Below, piece after piece: positions 48,988 through 57,973 of a DNA stretch of 64,000 nt. The translations under genes and the position numbers were made by a program. Under the pieces are notes generated by a model, which had not been told where the DNA came from, did not search any database, and saw nothing but the letters and a program-made list of their open reading frames with translations. The stretch's first letter is position 1. Every line of letters begins with the position of its first letter. This stretch comes from an uncultured Ruminococcus sp. (lineage in GTDB: Bacteria; Bacillota; Clostridia; Lachnospirales; Lachnospiraceae): the NCBI GenBank assembly GCA_900541505.1, contig UQKK01000004.1:91039-155038 (forward strand), given 5' to 3'.

Positions 48988-51396
48988 TTAGCCGCATTGC
49001 ATGGTCCTGCTTATAATCTCATCCTGGATATCTTTGTCCAATTCCACAAAAAATGCGCTGTATCCTGCCACGCGGACCACCAGATTCCTGTGCTTATCCG
49101 GGTTTAGCTGTGCATCCTTTAATTTCTCCGGTGTAAGGATATTAAACTGAATGTGCATGCCGCCCATTTTAAAATACGTGCGAATCATATCAATCAATTT
49201 TTGTCTCTCTTCTTTTGTCTTTAGAATTGTCGGCATAAATTTCATATTGAAATTCACCCCGTTGATTGCCAGTCTGTGATTCACTCTTGCCACGGATTTG
49301 CAGGCTGCCGTCGGTCCGCAGATATCCATGCCGTGTTTCGGAGAAATTCCGCCGTCTCCCAGTGGGGTTCCCGCCTCTCTTCCACTTGGAAGCGCACATA
49401 CCTGTCTGCCAAGAGGTGTATTTGAGGAGAGACAGAAAAGTCCCGGACGGTAGATTGCCCCGTAGGGCGATTTGTGCCCTCTCACACTGTTGCAGTATTG
49501 TTCTCCGGCATATCGCACCATCTCGTCCGCTTCCCCGGCATCGTTGCCATATTTATGGAATTTATTAATCAGCCTGTATTTCAGGACCTCATGTCCTTTG
49601 AAATTAGATTTTAAAATCTCAAGGAACTCTTCGGCAGACATTTCTTTGTCCTCAAAAATCATCTGTTTGATAACCGTCAGCGAATCCCCCACATCTGCGA
49701 TTCCTACTCCCTGTACTCCGACATAATCATACTTCGCGCCGCCCTGTGTACAGTCTTTTCCCTTTTCCAGACATCCATCCAGCAGCATTGAACAGTAGAT
49801 ATGCTGTCCGTACCGGGAATGAAGCAGCTCTATGGAATTGAGGGAGCTTACCATCATATCCACGAAATAATCAACCTGGGTCTCATACGCCTTCAAAAAT
49901 TCATCGAATGTCTTGAACTCTTCCAGCTTCCCTGTCTTTGGTCCCATCTGCTCTCCTGACATCTGACACACTCCATCGAACATGGCAAGCTCCAGACATT
50001 TCGCGAGATTAAAATAACAGGCATTGGTCCTTCCCATGGTATTTCCCTGTCCCGTAGGCTCCACACACCCCACGATAGCATAATCTCTCGCTTCAGGAAG
50101 GGAGACTCCGTCTTCTGTCAATCCCCCTACGATGATGTCATCGTTGAAAAACGGCAGCTTTCCTCCTTCATTTTCCACAAGGATGCGCAGTACCCGGTCT
50201 ATAAATTTGTCAGGATTCTTTTCTGAAATCCGGATGCTTGTGTTTGGCTCGGAATTAAACACCGTCTGTTCCGCATCCAGACAAACATAGGTAAAATCAT
50301 TGACCGCGCTCTCTCCGTTCTCATCGATACCGCCTAAGACCACGTTGATGGTTGTGGCAAATCCGCCGTTGTTCCTGGCACTCATATAAGTCCCCGCCTT
50401 GATGATATCGCTGCTCTTTACCCAGAGTGCCTCCAGAAGCTCCCTCGCCTCTTCTTCTACCATCCGTCCCTCTTCCAAATCCTTTTTCCAGTACGGATAG
50501 AACATCTGGTCTACCCTCCCGCCGGATATAGCAGAGCCATTTTGTCCGCAGTAGTCAATCAACAGCACAAACCAGTAGGACTGCAGCGCCTGATAATAGG
50601 TCTCTGCCGGTTGATATGGCACGGTTCTGCAGTTGTCCGCTATCAGCAGAAGTTCCTTTTTTCGCCGCTCATTTTTTTCTTCCTTCGCCATCTCCTCCGC
50701 CAAATCTGCGAATCGGTTCTGGAAGATTTTGACTGCCTCACAGATAATCAAAACTGCCTTATAAAAATGTGTTTTATCTGTAAATTCTTTATCCAGGATA
50801 TCCAGATTCTCCAGATATGCTTTTGCTTCTCTCTCTATCTCTACGAAACCATGCTGAATAATTTTCTTTATATCCGGCAGATAATGTCCATATCCGCTGC
50901 GCGCCCTGCTCAGAGGATTGAAGACACGGTACTCTGAATCCAAAACTTTCATGATTCTTTCATCTATATAATACCGGGACATATCTCCAATGGATTTGTT
51001 CTCCCAGTAAGGATAGATTTCCTTTAGCAGAATCTCTTTTTCCTCCTCCGTAATCTGAAGGGTATCTACTTTTCTTGTAGGCATCATATCCAGTTCCTTT
51101 TTGCTGAATCCGCCAAACTCCGGAAACAGCGGGGCAGAACGGGGCTTTGAGCCGTGATTTCCCACTATCAGTTCTTCCTCATCAATGAAAATTGTCATAT
51201 GTTCCAACAGGTATTTCAACCCTTCTGCCCTGCGGATAATATAGGGCATACCCTCTGTCTGTTTATAGCTTTCCGTGATTAATTTTGCCCGCTCAATGCA
51301 AATTTCCGGCTTCACATTCCGCATCGCTTCATTTAATTTTTGCGTTCTTTCCTCTCTGGTGATTCCTTTTGGAAGCAGTTTCTTTAAACTTGCCAT
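48988..51396 (-). CDS. Glycyl radical enzyme of the PflD/glycerol-dehydratase family, substrate unknown
   Basis: 802 aa oxygen-sensitive enzyme. Thiyl-radical Cys444 and Glu446 lie in VGCVEPTGQ, which places it with dehydratases and C-N/C-S lyases rather than pyruvate formate-lyase (which has CC). The glycyl radical is Gly778 in RVAGYSA. Early motifs include SGYGHYLPD, as in E. coli PflD/YbiW. The last residues SRTMQCG differ from the common SRTEH-type end. Candidate reactions are elimination of water from a diol or glycerol-like substrate. AGGAG precedes the ATG, and a plausible promoter lies upstream. With a sugar operon nearby, a fermentation product of that sugar could be the substrate (inference). 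Confidence 0.9.
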   Translation of the reverse strand: MASLKKLLPKGITREERTQKLNEAMRNVKPEICIERAKLITESYKQTEGMPYIIRRAEGLKYLLEHMTIFIDEEELIVGNHGSKPRSAPLFPEFGGFSKKELDMMPTRKVDTLQITEEEKEILLKEIYPYWENKSIGDMSRYYIDERIMKVLDSEYRVFNPLSRARSGYGHYLPDIKKIIQHGFVEIEREAKAYLENLDILDKEFTDKTHFYKAVLIICEAVKIFQNRFADLAEEMAKEEKNERRKKELLLIADNCRTVPYQPAETYYQALQSYWFVLLIDYCGQNGSAISGGRVDQMFYPYWKKDLEEGRMVEEEARELLEALWVKSSDIIKAGTYMSARNNGGFATTINVVLGGIDENGESAVNDFTYVCLDAEQTVFNSEPNTSIRISEKNPDKFIDRVLRILVENEGGKLPFFNDDIIVGGLTEDGVSLPEARDYAIVGCVEPTGQGNTMGRTNACYFNLAKCLELAMFDGVCQMSGEQMGPKTGKLEEFKTFDEFLKAYETQVDYFVDMMVSSLNSIELLHSRYGQHIYCSMLLDGCLEKGKDCTQGGAKYDYVGVQGVGIADVGDSLTVIKQMIFEDKEMSAEEFLEILKSNFKGHEVLKYRLINKFHKYGNDAGEADEMVRYAGEQYCNSVRGHKSPYGAIYRPGLFCLSSNTPLGRQVCALPSGREAGTPLGDGGISPKHGMDICGPTAACKSVARVNHRLAINGVNFNMKFMPTILKTKEERQKLIDMIRTYFKMGGMHIQFNILTPEKLKDAQLNPDKHRNLVVRVAGYSAFFVELDKDIQDEIISRTMQCG

Positions 51397-51423
51397 GTAG
51401 AGCTCTCCTTTCTGACTTTCACT

Positions 51424-51442
51424 TACCCTCTCTGTTCAAGGG
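51424..51442. repeat. Partial arm of the dispersed hairpin family (copy D)
   Basis: TACCCTCTCTGTTCAAGGG differs by two bases from the left arm of copy A at 20228-20246. The rest of the element is absent. Confidence 0.4.
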
Positions 51443-51461
51443 TTCTTTCTCTTACAACTTC

Positions 51462-51489
51462 ATCTTAGCATGAAGCGTTTTCAATACAA
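51462..51489 (-). promoter_or_regulatory. Probable promoter of the glycyl radical enzyme operon
   Basis: Minus strand TTGTAT (51484-51489), 16 bases, TAAGAT (51462-51467); about 60 bases before the ATG. Confidence 0.5.
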
Positions 51490-51562
51490 TTGCCCCCAGG
51501 CAGTTTTCTAAAGGAATTTCAGAGAAAACGAACATTTTCAAAAAATAATTTTCGCTGCAGCT

Positions 51563-51613
51563 AAAACGTACCGCCGGTATGCCAAAAAACTCCTAGCATA
51601 CCGGCGGTACGTT
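51563..51613 (-). terminator. Terminator of the sigma/anti-sigma operon
   Basis: A perfect ~17-bp GC-rich stem ACGTACCGCCGGTATGC with its complement, 13-base loop, followed by TTTT on the minus strand. Coordinates may be off by one base. Confidence 0.9.
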
Positions 51614-51615
51614 TC

Positions 51616-53103
51616 CTATTTCACCTTCACATACTGTTCTGTTGTCCATTTTCCATCAACCATATGTGGCTGGTTTCCGCCAAAGTCAAACCGCAGATAT
51701 GCCTCATCCAGCACATCCTCATCCGCCACATACACCAGGGTATAGGAAATCTCCTCCTGGCTCTCAAGGGGCACATAGAACGCACTCTTAATTGCCTCTA
51801 TCCCCTCTGTGAAATATCTGCCGTCAAAATAGATGGGGAAATTTGCTCCCCAGCCTGCACCCCATTGGAGAGAATAGTCTTCATTGCCGCTTAAAAACAT
51901 TCTGTTGTACCAGGAAGGATTCCCGTCCTCTCTCATTTTGTGTACAGAAAGTCCCGGTGCTGCGCTTACATATTCGTTTGTCACATCAGAGACATTTTTT
52001 GCCTTCATCTTCACCACAACGAATTTTGAAGTCACTTCCTGAAGTCCCAATTCTTCTCCTGATTTGCTGTCATATTCGTAACGCAGGTGCGGCTTTAAGG
52101 TGCCGTCCTCATTTATCCATGGCGTGACTGCTTCATAATCCGTATAATTTTCAACCGGATACTGCTGCGGGTCCAGGCTGTCTGTAATCTCCACGGATTC
52201 CACCGTATATTCAATGTCTCCATATGATTCTGCCATTCCCTTTTCTATAAACGGGTTGGAAATCTTCTCCCCAATCTGGTGAATATTTTCTGAGGGGATT
52301 CCGTATTCTTCCCGGAGAGCTTCCTCCTCCGCCTCTTTTTGCCGCGCCATCTCTTCATCCTTTTTCAGTGCCTCAATCTCCTCATCTGTCGCGTATGCCA
52401 CCGTCTCATCGAGGACCTCTATCTTCAGCCCTTCCGCCACTTTCAAAATTTCATCCTGAGACAAAGTGCTTTCACTGCTAATCCATACCATATAGCCATA
52501 TTCTTCATTGGAAAGAAACAGATTAATCCTGCTCTTTTCGCTGTCCTGATACGGCGAATCGCTCAGGAAAATATCCTGGCGCATACCGTTTATCTCTATC
52601 TCCTTTAAGTACGTTGTGTCTTCCAATTCACTCTCGAAAAACGTCTCATTTGTCTGGCTCATCAGATAGAGCTCTGCCGCATTGAAAGGTGCAATCGTAA
52701 TACCGCAATCCGTCTCCTCGTTACGCCATTTCCCCCCATATGGTCCATCCGCTGCCGTCTGCACATAGCCTTCCGGCATATAAGTGGGTGTCACTTCTAT
52801 GGCATGTGCCTCCCGCTGCCGGTTCACTTCCACCTCATAGGAGACATGCTTTGTATCTTCCTTAATGTTGACTTTCAACAGTACATTCGCCGCAAACCCG
52901 ACCAGCCCCACAGCCAGGATGAGAACCGCGGCAGCCACCATCACTTTCCTTGCGCGATAAGATTTCATATATCGCATTTCCACTTTCGCATCCATGTGAA
53001 TCTCACGGTATGTCCTCTGTATCTTTTCTTCCACACATTTAGGAAGCTCTGCTTCTTCTTTTAAAATGTTTCGAATTTCTTTTTCAGAATATTCTTTTCC
53101 CAC
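51616..53103 (-). CDS. Probable anti-sigma factor with extracytoplasmic DUF4367-like domain
   Basis: 495 aa, single-pass membrane protein: residues 1-50 cytoplasmic and charged, helix at about 52-72 (VMVAAAVLILAVGLVGFAA), and a large outside part. The segment about 95-215 resembles DUF4367 (TYMPEGYVQ ... VWISSESTLSQDE), followed by an acidic Glu-rich stretch and a beta-rich C-terminal domain. It begins 4 bases downstream of the ECF sigma gene, the standard place for its anti-sigma partner. No HxxxCxxC zinc motif is seen. The GTG start follows GAGGAGAGGAGGTAACGGC. Confidence 0.75.
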   Translation of the reverse strand: MGKEYSEKEIRNILKEEAELPKCVEEKIQRTYREIHMDAKVEMRYMKSYRARKVMVAAAVLILAVGLVGFAANVLLKVNIKEDTKHVSYEVEVNRQREAHAIEVTPTYMPEGYVQTAADGPYGGKWRNEETDCGITIAPFNAAELYLMSQTNETFFESELEDTTYLKEIEINGMRQDIFLSDSPYQDSEKSRINLFLSNEEYGYMVWISSESTLSQDEILKVAEGLKIEVLDETVAYATDEEIEALKKDEEMARQKEAEEEALREEYGIPSENIHQIGEKISNPFIEKGMAESYGDIEYTVESVEITDSLDPQQYPVENYTDYEAVTPWINEDGTLKPHLRYEYDSKSGEELGLQEVTSKFVVVKMKAKNVSDVTNEYVSAAPGLSVHKMREDGNPSWYNRMFLSGNEDYSLQWGAGWGANFPIYFDGRYFTEGIEAIKSAFYVPLESQEEISYTLVYVADEDVLDEAYLRFDFGGNQPHMVDGKWTTEQYVKVK

Positions 53104-53107
53104 GCCG

Positions 53108-53623
53108 TTACCTCCTCTCCTCTGCCATCTGAAACCCGTATACCCGTCCCAACTCTCTTCTTCCCCTGGACAATCTGGTCTTCACTGTGTTTTCCTCCAT
53201 CTCCAGAATCTGGGCGATTTCCCGAATCTTAAATCCCTCCCCGTAGTAAAGGAGCAGGATGACCCGGTATTTCTCATCCAAAGACTTCATCAGTTCCTGA
53301 AATTCATAATTTTTAAAATCCATACATTCTTCCCCCTGTTCCGGAAATGTCTCTAACAGTGGTTCTCTCGCCTGCCTTCTCAGCATATCTTTGCAGTTGT
53401 TGATTAAAATGCGAATCAGCCAGGTTTTAAAATAATTTGGATTTTTTAATCTTCCCAGATTGTCGTAACAGTCTAAAATTGTCTGTGACATGGCATCCGC
53501 AACGTCTTCATCCCGGATAAGATAGCTCTTGGCAACCTTGTACATGCCGGATTTGCACAACTCTATCAGTTCTACAAACGCCTGCCCGTCCCCTTTCTGG
53601 GCTTTTTTCACTAAAAACCTCAA
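53108..53623 (-). CDS. ECF-type RNA polymerase sigma factor
   Basis: 171 aa group-4 sigma. Region 2 includes DEDVADAMSQTILDCYDNL (core and -10 binding), and region 4 FKIREIAQILEMEENTVKTR (helix-turn-helix for the -35). It directs transcription on an envelope-type signal relayed by the neighbouring membrane protein. The start is probably TTG at 53623 (GGGGG 9 bases upstream); a GTG four codons later, after GAGG, is the alternative. An ECF-like promoter lies just upstream, so it likely activates itself. Confidence 0.93.
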   Translation of the reverse strand: MRFLVKKAQKGDGQAFVELIELCKSGMYKVAKSYLIRDEDVADAMSQTILDCYDNLGRLKNPNYFKTWLIRILINNCKDMLRRQAREPLLETFPEQGEECMDFKNYEFQELMKSLDEKYRVILLLYYGEGFKIREIAQILEMEENTVKTRLSRGRRELGRVYGFQMAEERR

Positions 53624-53690
53624 TAAAGGCTTCCCCCTTTCCCGGTATATTTGGTCTTCCCTGCAGGTCTTTTTCTCCCCTTCTGTCTAT

Positions 53691-53719
53691 TAGACGTAAA
53701 AACCGTCCCTTTTGTTTCA
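53691..53719 (-). promoter_or_regulatory. ECF-type autoregulatory promoter
   Basis: Minus strand TGAAAC (53714-53719), 17 bases, CGTCTA (53691-53696). The pair follows the SigW-like pattern of a GAAAC -35 and a CGTC -10, about 70 bases before the sigma gene. Confidence 0.75.
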
Positions 53720-53725
53720 AAAAAT

Positions 53726-53741
53726 GTGCGCTTGGCGCACA
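53726..53741 (-). terminator. Small GC hairpin before the ECF promoter
   Basis: TGTGCGC-caa-GCGCACA with a run of six T on the minus strand. It may insulate the sigma promoter from read-through. Confidence 0.6.
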
Positions 53742-53762
53742 CTTGCACCCTGTGGAGCGTTC

Positions 53763-53818
53763 TATGTAATAGGAACGAACTTTCCTATTACATAAAAATA
53801 CCGGGGCTTTCCCCGGCA
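53763..53818 (-). terminator. Terminator and inverted repeat after the thioesterase gene
   Basis: CCGGGG-aaag-CCCCGG (about 53801-53816) followed by TATTTTTATG ends the purine operon. Next to it TATGTAATAGGA (53763-53774) pairs perfectly with TCCTATTACATA (53783-53794), an AT-rich palindrome. Confidence 0.8.
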
Positions 53819-53835
53819 TTTCCTTTCTTTTATCT

Positions 53836-54249
53836 CTATTCCAGCACAATCCCCCTGTCCAGCGGCATGTAACTGAACATTCCCACGACCAAAAGTTTAC
53901 CGCTGTCATCCGTCACATCAATCTGGTAGACAAGAAGCTTCTTCCCGCGCTTGATTTCTCTCGCCTGTGCAGTCGCCCGTTTGAGCCCAATCCCCGCATT
54001 CAGATAACGGATATCTGCATCCACGGTGGCGATTTGATACCCGTGGGAGACCGCCGCAGAACTCCCTGCAATATCACAGAGTGTGAACAGACATCCTCCG
54101 TGCATAGACCCTTGAGGGTTTAACAGCACCGGGGAAGCCTCTACTTCCACTTTAGCGTATCCTTCCTCTATCTTGGTAATCTGCGCGCCCATAAGACGGG
54201 CAAACGCATTTTGTTCCATCCTCATTTTGCGCAGCGCTTCATAATCCAT
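53836..54249 (-). CDS. PaaI-family hotdog thioesterase
   Basis: 137 aa single hotdog-fold acyl-CoA thioesterase. PQGSMHGGCLFTLCDIAG contains the conserved HGG and catalytic Asp; IRYLNAG and YQIDVTDDSGKLL complete the fold. It would release acids from CoA esters in the cytosol. It overlaps the DUF1848 gene by 11 bases at the end of the purine operon, where its job is not obvious; it might handle CoA esters from purine fermentation (speculative). Confidence 0.9.
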   Translation of the reverse strand: MDYEALRKMRMEQNAFARLMGAQITKIEEGYAKVEVEASPVLLNPQGSMHGGCLFTLCDIAGSSAAVSHGYQIATVDADIRYLNAGIGLKRATAQAREIKRGKKLLVYQIDVTDDSGKLLVVGMFSYMPLDRGIVLE

Positions 54250-55132
54250 ACTTTTCCTCCTCCGTCAGACGACCGCAGAGAATCGGAGAATGTACGTCAT
54301 AATTTTTTATGCTTTCCATCACTCTCTTCTCTGAATCATTGGCATAGCAATACCTGCATCCGTTCCGGCAGGTGTGATACGTCCCCACGTCTCTGCTCTC
54401 ACAGCACCCACACGCGCCTCTCTGCCCGGAAGCTTTTCTGTGGTTTACTGTGCGAGCGCCTATCGCTTCTAAAAGCCGGGCATCGATACAGCTGCCGTGC
54501 GAGATGCCAAACTCCGATAAATCTACCTCCTCCGCACAGGTCTGAATCTCTATCCTATGCGCCGAAGCAATTGCCGCAAACTTCCCGGCAAGACTTCGCA
54601 TACATGTTTCATCCGGAACATGTTCCAGAATCCCCCGCATATTCCTTCTGGTCTTTTCATAGACATCCAGGAAACTGATGACTACCCGGTGAGTGTATCC
54701 CTCCAGTGCCTTCGCAATCTGCGAAAATGCCCTCTCGTGATACTCCATCGTATACCTGTGGTTTACAAAGACTGGGTCATATCTCCATATTACTCTGTGG
54801 CTTCCGATTTGTCCAGAAAGTTTTTTGAAAACAGGAATCAATACCGTTTTCTTGTCCGGAAGTCCCGGCTCCACATCCCTTCCATATCCCGTGAGCGTAA
54901 ACTGGAAATAGTAAGGATACTCTCTCAACGCACAAAGTCCCGGCAGCATAGCTGCCGGGTTCTTTGTCCAGAAGACCATGCCTTCCACAGTCTCCGGTGA
55001 AATAATAATTTTGCTCAACTGACGGTGATTCATGGGGTTGCGGACATACAGATATCCTTCTTTTACTCTCTCCAAAAACCACGCGGAGTAATAATTCGGT
55101 ACGTCCGTCCTCCTACTGACACTTAAAATCAT
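54239..55132 (-). CDS. DUF1848 iron-sulfur protein
   Basis: 297 aa protein that starts ILSVSRRTDVPNYYS, the DUF1848 signature, and continues with FWTKNPAAM. The C-terminal motif GACGCCESRDVGTYHTC then CRNGCRYCYAN supplies enough Cys for an iron-sulfur cluster. The function is unknown; the fold resembles radical-SAM-like TIM barrels. It overlaps the permease gene by 4 bases and the thioesterase gene by 11, so it is co-translated within the purine operon. Confidence 0.9.
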   Translation of the reverse strand: MILSVSRRTDVPNYYSAWFLERVKEGYLYVRNPMNHRQLSKIIISPETVEGMVFWTKNPAAMLPGLCALREYPYYFQFTLTGYGRDVEPGLPDKKTVLIPVFKKLSGQIGSHRVIWRYDPVFVNHRYTMEYHERAFSQIAKALEGYTHRVVISFLDVYEKTRRNMRGILEHVPDETCMRSLAGKFAAIASAHRIEIQTCAEEVDLSEFGISHGSCIDARLLEAIGARTVNHRKASGQRGACGCCESRDVGTYHTCRNGCRYCYANDSEKRVMESIKNYDVHSPILCGRLTEEEKYGL

Positions 55133-56535
55133 TCTTCCTCACTCTTTTTTCCTTTCGGCAGGAACAAACTCAAAAGCAGGGATACGACAAACACACCTGC
55201 CACTGCGTTCCCGTTGAAAATATCACCCACTGCCTTCGGGAATGCCGCGAAGAAATTCCCGGAAGTCTGCGTAAGCCCGACGCCGATACAGAAGGAAAGC
55301 GATACAATAATCATCGTACGGTCGTCAAATTCACATTCTTTGAGCATCTTCACTCCCTCATACATGATGGACCCAAACATCATGACCGTACATCCTCCAA
55401 GTACCGACTGCGGAAGAGAATTGAAAAACGCTCCCAGCGGCGGGAAAAGAGAGGCTAAAATCAAAATCAGCGCTCCCATCAGTATAGTGAACCGGTTGAT
55501 GACACCGGTCATTGTCACAAGCCCTACATTCTGACTGAAAGAGGTCAGCGGCAGGCATCCGAAGCACCCGGAGATGGCACTGGAAAATCCGTCCACCGCC
55601 AGCGACCCCTGCAGTTCTTCCATCTTAATATCCCTGTCCAAACTCCCCTTACATACCGCAGTGGTAGCACCCGTTGTCTCCGCTGCGGACACAAGGAAGA
55701 CAATGGCTATGGTGAAGAACGCACCCAGGTCAAATACCGGCTTATGGTCCGTAAAGAACACAAGCTGCGGAATACTGATAAATCCCACCTCATCAATGGT
55801 TTTAGCGATATTCGAGAAATCAATCATCGGCGCGATTCCTGCCACTGTGAAAATTGCCGACAGGATATATCCAAATATCAAACCAACTAAAATATTGAGG
55901 TTCTTATATACGCCTTTTAGCTTATAGCGTGACACAAGGCAGACAACCAATGTAAATGTACCAATCACCAGATGATGCCACATACCGAAGTCTTCCACAC
56001 CGCTTCCTCCTCCCCAGGAGTCCATTCCCACTGGCAGAAGGGAGAGACCGATGGCAATGACAACACATGCTGACACAATAGGCGTCAGAAATCTCTTCCA
56101 GTATCGCGCACTCAATCCTACAATACCTTCAAAAATACCGCCTAATATAACTGCCCCCACCATTCCTTCATATCCTAAATCCGGATTGGTACAAATCATC
56201 AGAAGACTTCCCAAAAAGGTGAAGCTCACCCCCATAACAATGGGAAGTTTCGACCCAATCTTCCAAATCGGATAGAGCTGCAGGCAGGTTCCAATCCCCG
56301 CCGCGAACATGGCACACTGAAGCAGCCGCGTGATTTCCGCAGTTGTCAGACCATCCCCGGTCCCTCTCACCACTGCTGCGCTGCAGACAATCAATACAGG
56401 CGCCAGATTAGAAACAAACATGGCAAGTACATGTTGAAGGCCGAATGGAATCGCTTTGCCAAGCGGTACTCTGCCGTTTAGTCTATAGATATTTTCGGTA
56501 CTTACAGTTGTAACTTTTCCTTCTTTATCTATCAT
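55129..56535 (-). CDS. NCS2-family purine/xanthine permease
   Basis: 468 aa symporter with about fourteen hydrophobic helices. PFGLQHVLAMFVSNLAPVL near the N-terminus and SAAETTGATTAVCKG in the middle, followed by SSAISGCFGCLPLTSFSQN, are hallmarks of uric acid/xanthine (UraA-like) permeases. It should import xanthine, uric acid or related purines for the xanthine dehydrogenase encoded directly upstream. GGAAGG precedes the ATG. Confidence 0.92.
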   Translation of the reverse strand: MIDKEGKVTTVSTENIYRLNGRVPLGKAIPFGLQHVLAMFVSNLAPVLIVCSAAVVRGTGDGLTTAEITRLLQCAMFAAGIGTCLQLYPIWKIGSKLPIVMGVSFTFLGSLLMICTNPDLGYEGMVGAVILGGIFEGIVGLSARYWKRFLTPIVSACVVIAIGLSLLPVGMDSWGGGSGVEDFGMWHHLVIGTFTLVVCLVSRYKLKGVYKNLNILVGLIFGYILSAIFTVAGIAPMIDFSNIAKTIDEVGFISIPQLVFFTDHKPVFDLGAFFTIAIVFLVSAAETTGATTAVCKGSLDRDIKMEELQGSLAVDGFSSAISGCFGCLPLTSFSQNVGLVTMTGVINRFTILMGALILILASLFPPLGAFFNSLPQSVLGGCTVMMFGSIMYEGVKMLKECEFDDRTMIIVSLSFCIGVGLTQTSGNFFAAFPKAVGDIFNGNAVAGVFVVSLLLSLFLPKGKKSEEE

Positions 56536-56566
56536 ATTGTCACTTTATCCTTCCTGTTTTTTCTTT

Positions 56567-57076
56567 TTATACTGCATCTGCCTCCTCATATTTACCTAAC
56601 CTTCTAAGCATCGTCTTTTTCACAGCCCGGAAGATATTCTCATACCCTGTACATCTGCACAGATGTCCGGACATCAGCTTGCGAATCTCATCGTCTGAAA
56701 ATTCGCGCTTTGCTTCCAGTATCTCCGTCGCGCTCATGATAAATCCCGGTGTGCAGAATCCGCACTGCACTGCCGCCTCATCGATAAACGCCTGCTGGAT
56801 ATCGGAAATCTCTCCGTTCGGACCAGCCAGACCTTCCAGCGTCAGGATTTCCTTTCCCTCCGCCCAAACTGCCAGGTAAATACAGGAATTAAAACATTCT
56901 CCGTCGATGATGACATTGCACGCTCCACACTCTCCTACCTCACAGCCTTTCTTCACACTCGTCAGCCGGAAATCGTTTCGGAGCAAATCAGTAAGCGAAG
57001 CCCTCACATCTATCATCTTTTCGACTTTTTTGCCATTAATCGTGCATCGAAGCAGCTTATACTGAATCTCACTCAT
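56567..57076 (-). CDS. xdhC: Xanthine dehydrogenase [2Fe-2S] subunit
   Basis: 169 aa small subunit of a molybdenum hydroxylase. The plant-type cluster is bound by GCEVGECGACNVIIDG plus a further Cys, and the second cluster by AVQCGFCTPGF and GHLCRCTGY. It passes electrons from the molybdopterin centre to FAD. The ATG at 57076 overlaps the stop of the FAD subunit gene by 8 bases and follows GGAGGTGAGATAC. Length is typical. Confidence 0.95.
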   Translation of the reverse strand: MSEIQYKLLRCTINGKKVEKMIDVRASLTDLLRNDFRLTSVKKGCEVGECGACNVIIDGECFNSCIYLAVWAEGKEILTLEGLAGPNGEISDIQQAFIDEAAVQCGFCTPGFIMSATEILEAKREFSDDEIRKLMSGHLCRCTGYENIFRAVKKTMLRRLGKYEEADAV

Positions 57077-57956
57077 GTATCTCACCTCCTGCCCGGCGAA
57101 TGGATTCTTTTAACGCGCGCTCTGCCAGCGTAACCGCGATATGCTGCCGGAAGTCCTTGGCAGCTCTCCAGCTGTCTCTGGGGCGTATATCCTCAAGTAC
57201 CGCCTTTGCAAATCTCTTCACTGCTTCTTCCGTCACCGGAGCCCCCTTCACCTCCGCTTCCGCGGACGGCGCCCGCATAGGCACCGGTCCCGCAACACCG
57301 TAGGCAATCCGGACGTCTTCCATTGTTTCCTTGTCTTCAGAAAGCTTTACATTCACCGAGCAGCCTGTTGTGGCGATATCCATGGCATTTCTCATGGCAT
57401 ACTTAATATAATACCCTTTGTATCCCTCGTAGGCTTTCTTCGGAATGATGATGGCAGTCTGCAGCTCACCCGGCTTCAAATCCACCACTCCTGCTTTTAT
57501 GTAAAACTCCTTAATTGGAATCCGTCTCACTCCCTGCGGACCGGTAATCTCCACCACCGCATCCCATGCGTGCAGCGTGGAGGCGGAATCAGCAGATGTC
57601 ACTCCATTGCATGTATTCCCGCCAATGGTCCCGATATTTCGTATCTGAGGGCCTCCAACCATATCAACCGCTTCCCCCAGTACCTGAATGTGTTCCTTTA
57701 TAATCGGGTCCCTGGTGATATGGGAAAAGCTTGTCAGGGAACCGATTCGGATACTCTCATCCTCCTCATAACAGATTCCCCTCATCTCATCAATCCGGTA
57801 AATGCTCACCAGCTCTTTTCCTGCCCGTTTTCCTTCCCGCATCTGTACCAGAACGTCACTTCCGCCCGCAATAATCTGCGCTTCAGGATGTTCTGTAAGA
57901 AGCCGGATGGCATGTTCTACGCTCTCTGCTTCATAAAGTGCTTTGATATCATACAT
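57069..57956 (-). CDS. xdhB: Xanthine dehydrogenase FAD-binding subunit
   Basis: 295 aa medium subunit. IIAGGSDVLVQM (FAD-binding GGSD) is near residue 32 and IRNIGTIGGNTCNG in the middle is the second FAD contact, both diagnostic of the CO dehydrogenase/xanthine dehydrogenase flavin domain. It delivers electrons to NAD or another acceptor. It lies between the molybdopterin and iron-sulfur subunit genes, 17 bases downstream of the first. Confidence 0.95.
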   Translation of the reverse strand: MYDIKALYEAESVEHAIRLLTEHPEAQIIAGGSDVLVQMREGKRAGKELVSIYRIDEMRGICYEEDESIRIGSLTSFSHITRDPIIKEHIQVLGEAVDMVGGPQIRNIGTIGGNTCNGVTSADSASTLHAWDAVVEITGPQGVRRIPIKEFYIKAGVVDLKPGELQTAIIIPKKAYEGYKGYYIKYAMRNAMDIATTGCSVNVKLSEDKETMEDVRIAYGVAGPVPMRAPSAEAEVKGAPVTEEAVKRFAKAVLEDIRPRDSWRAAKDFRQHIAVTLAERALKESIRRAGGEIHE

Positions 57957-57973
57957 CTTTGCAATACCTCCTG

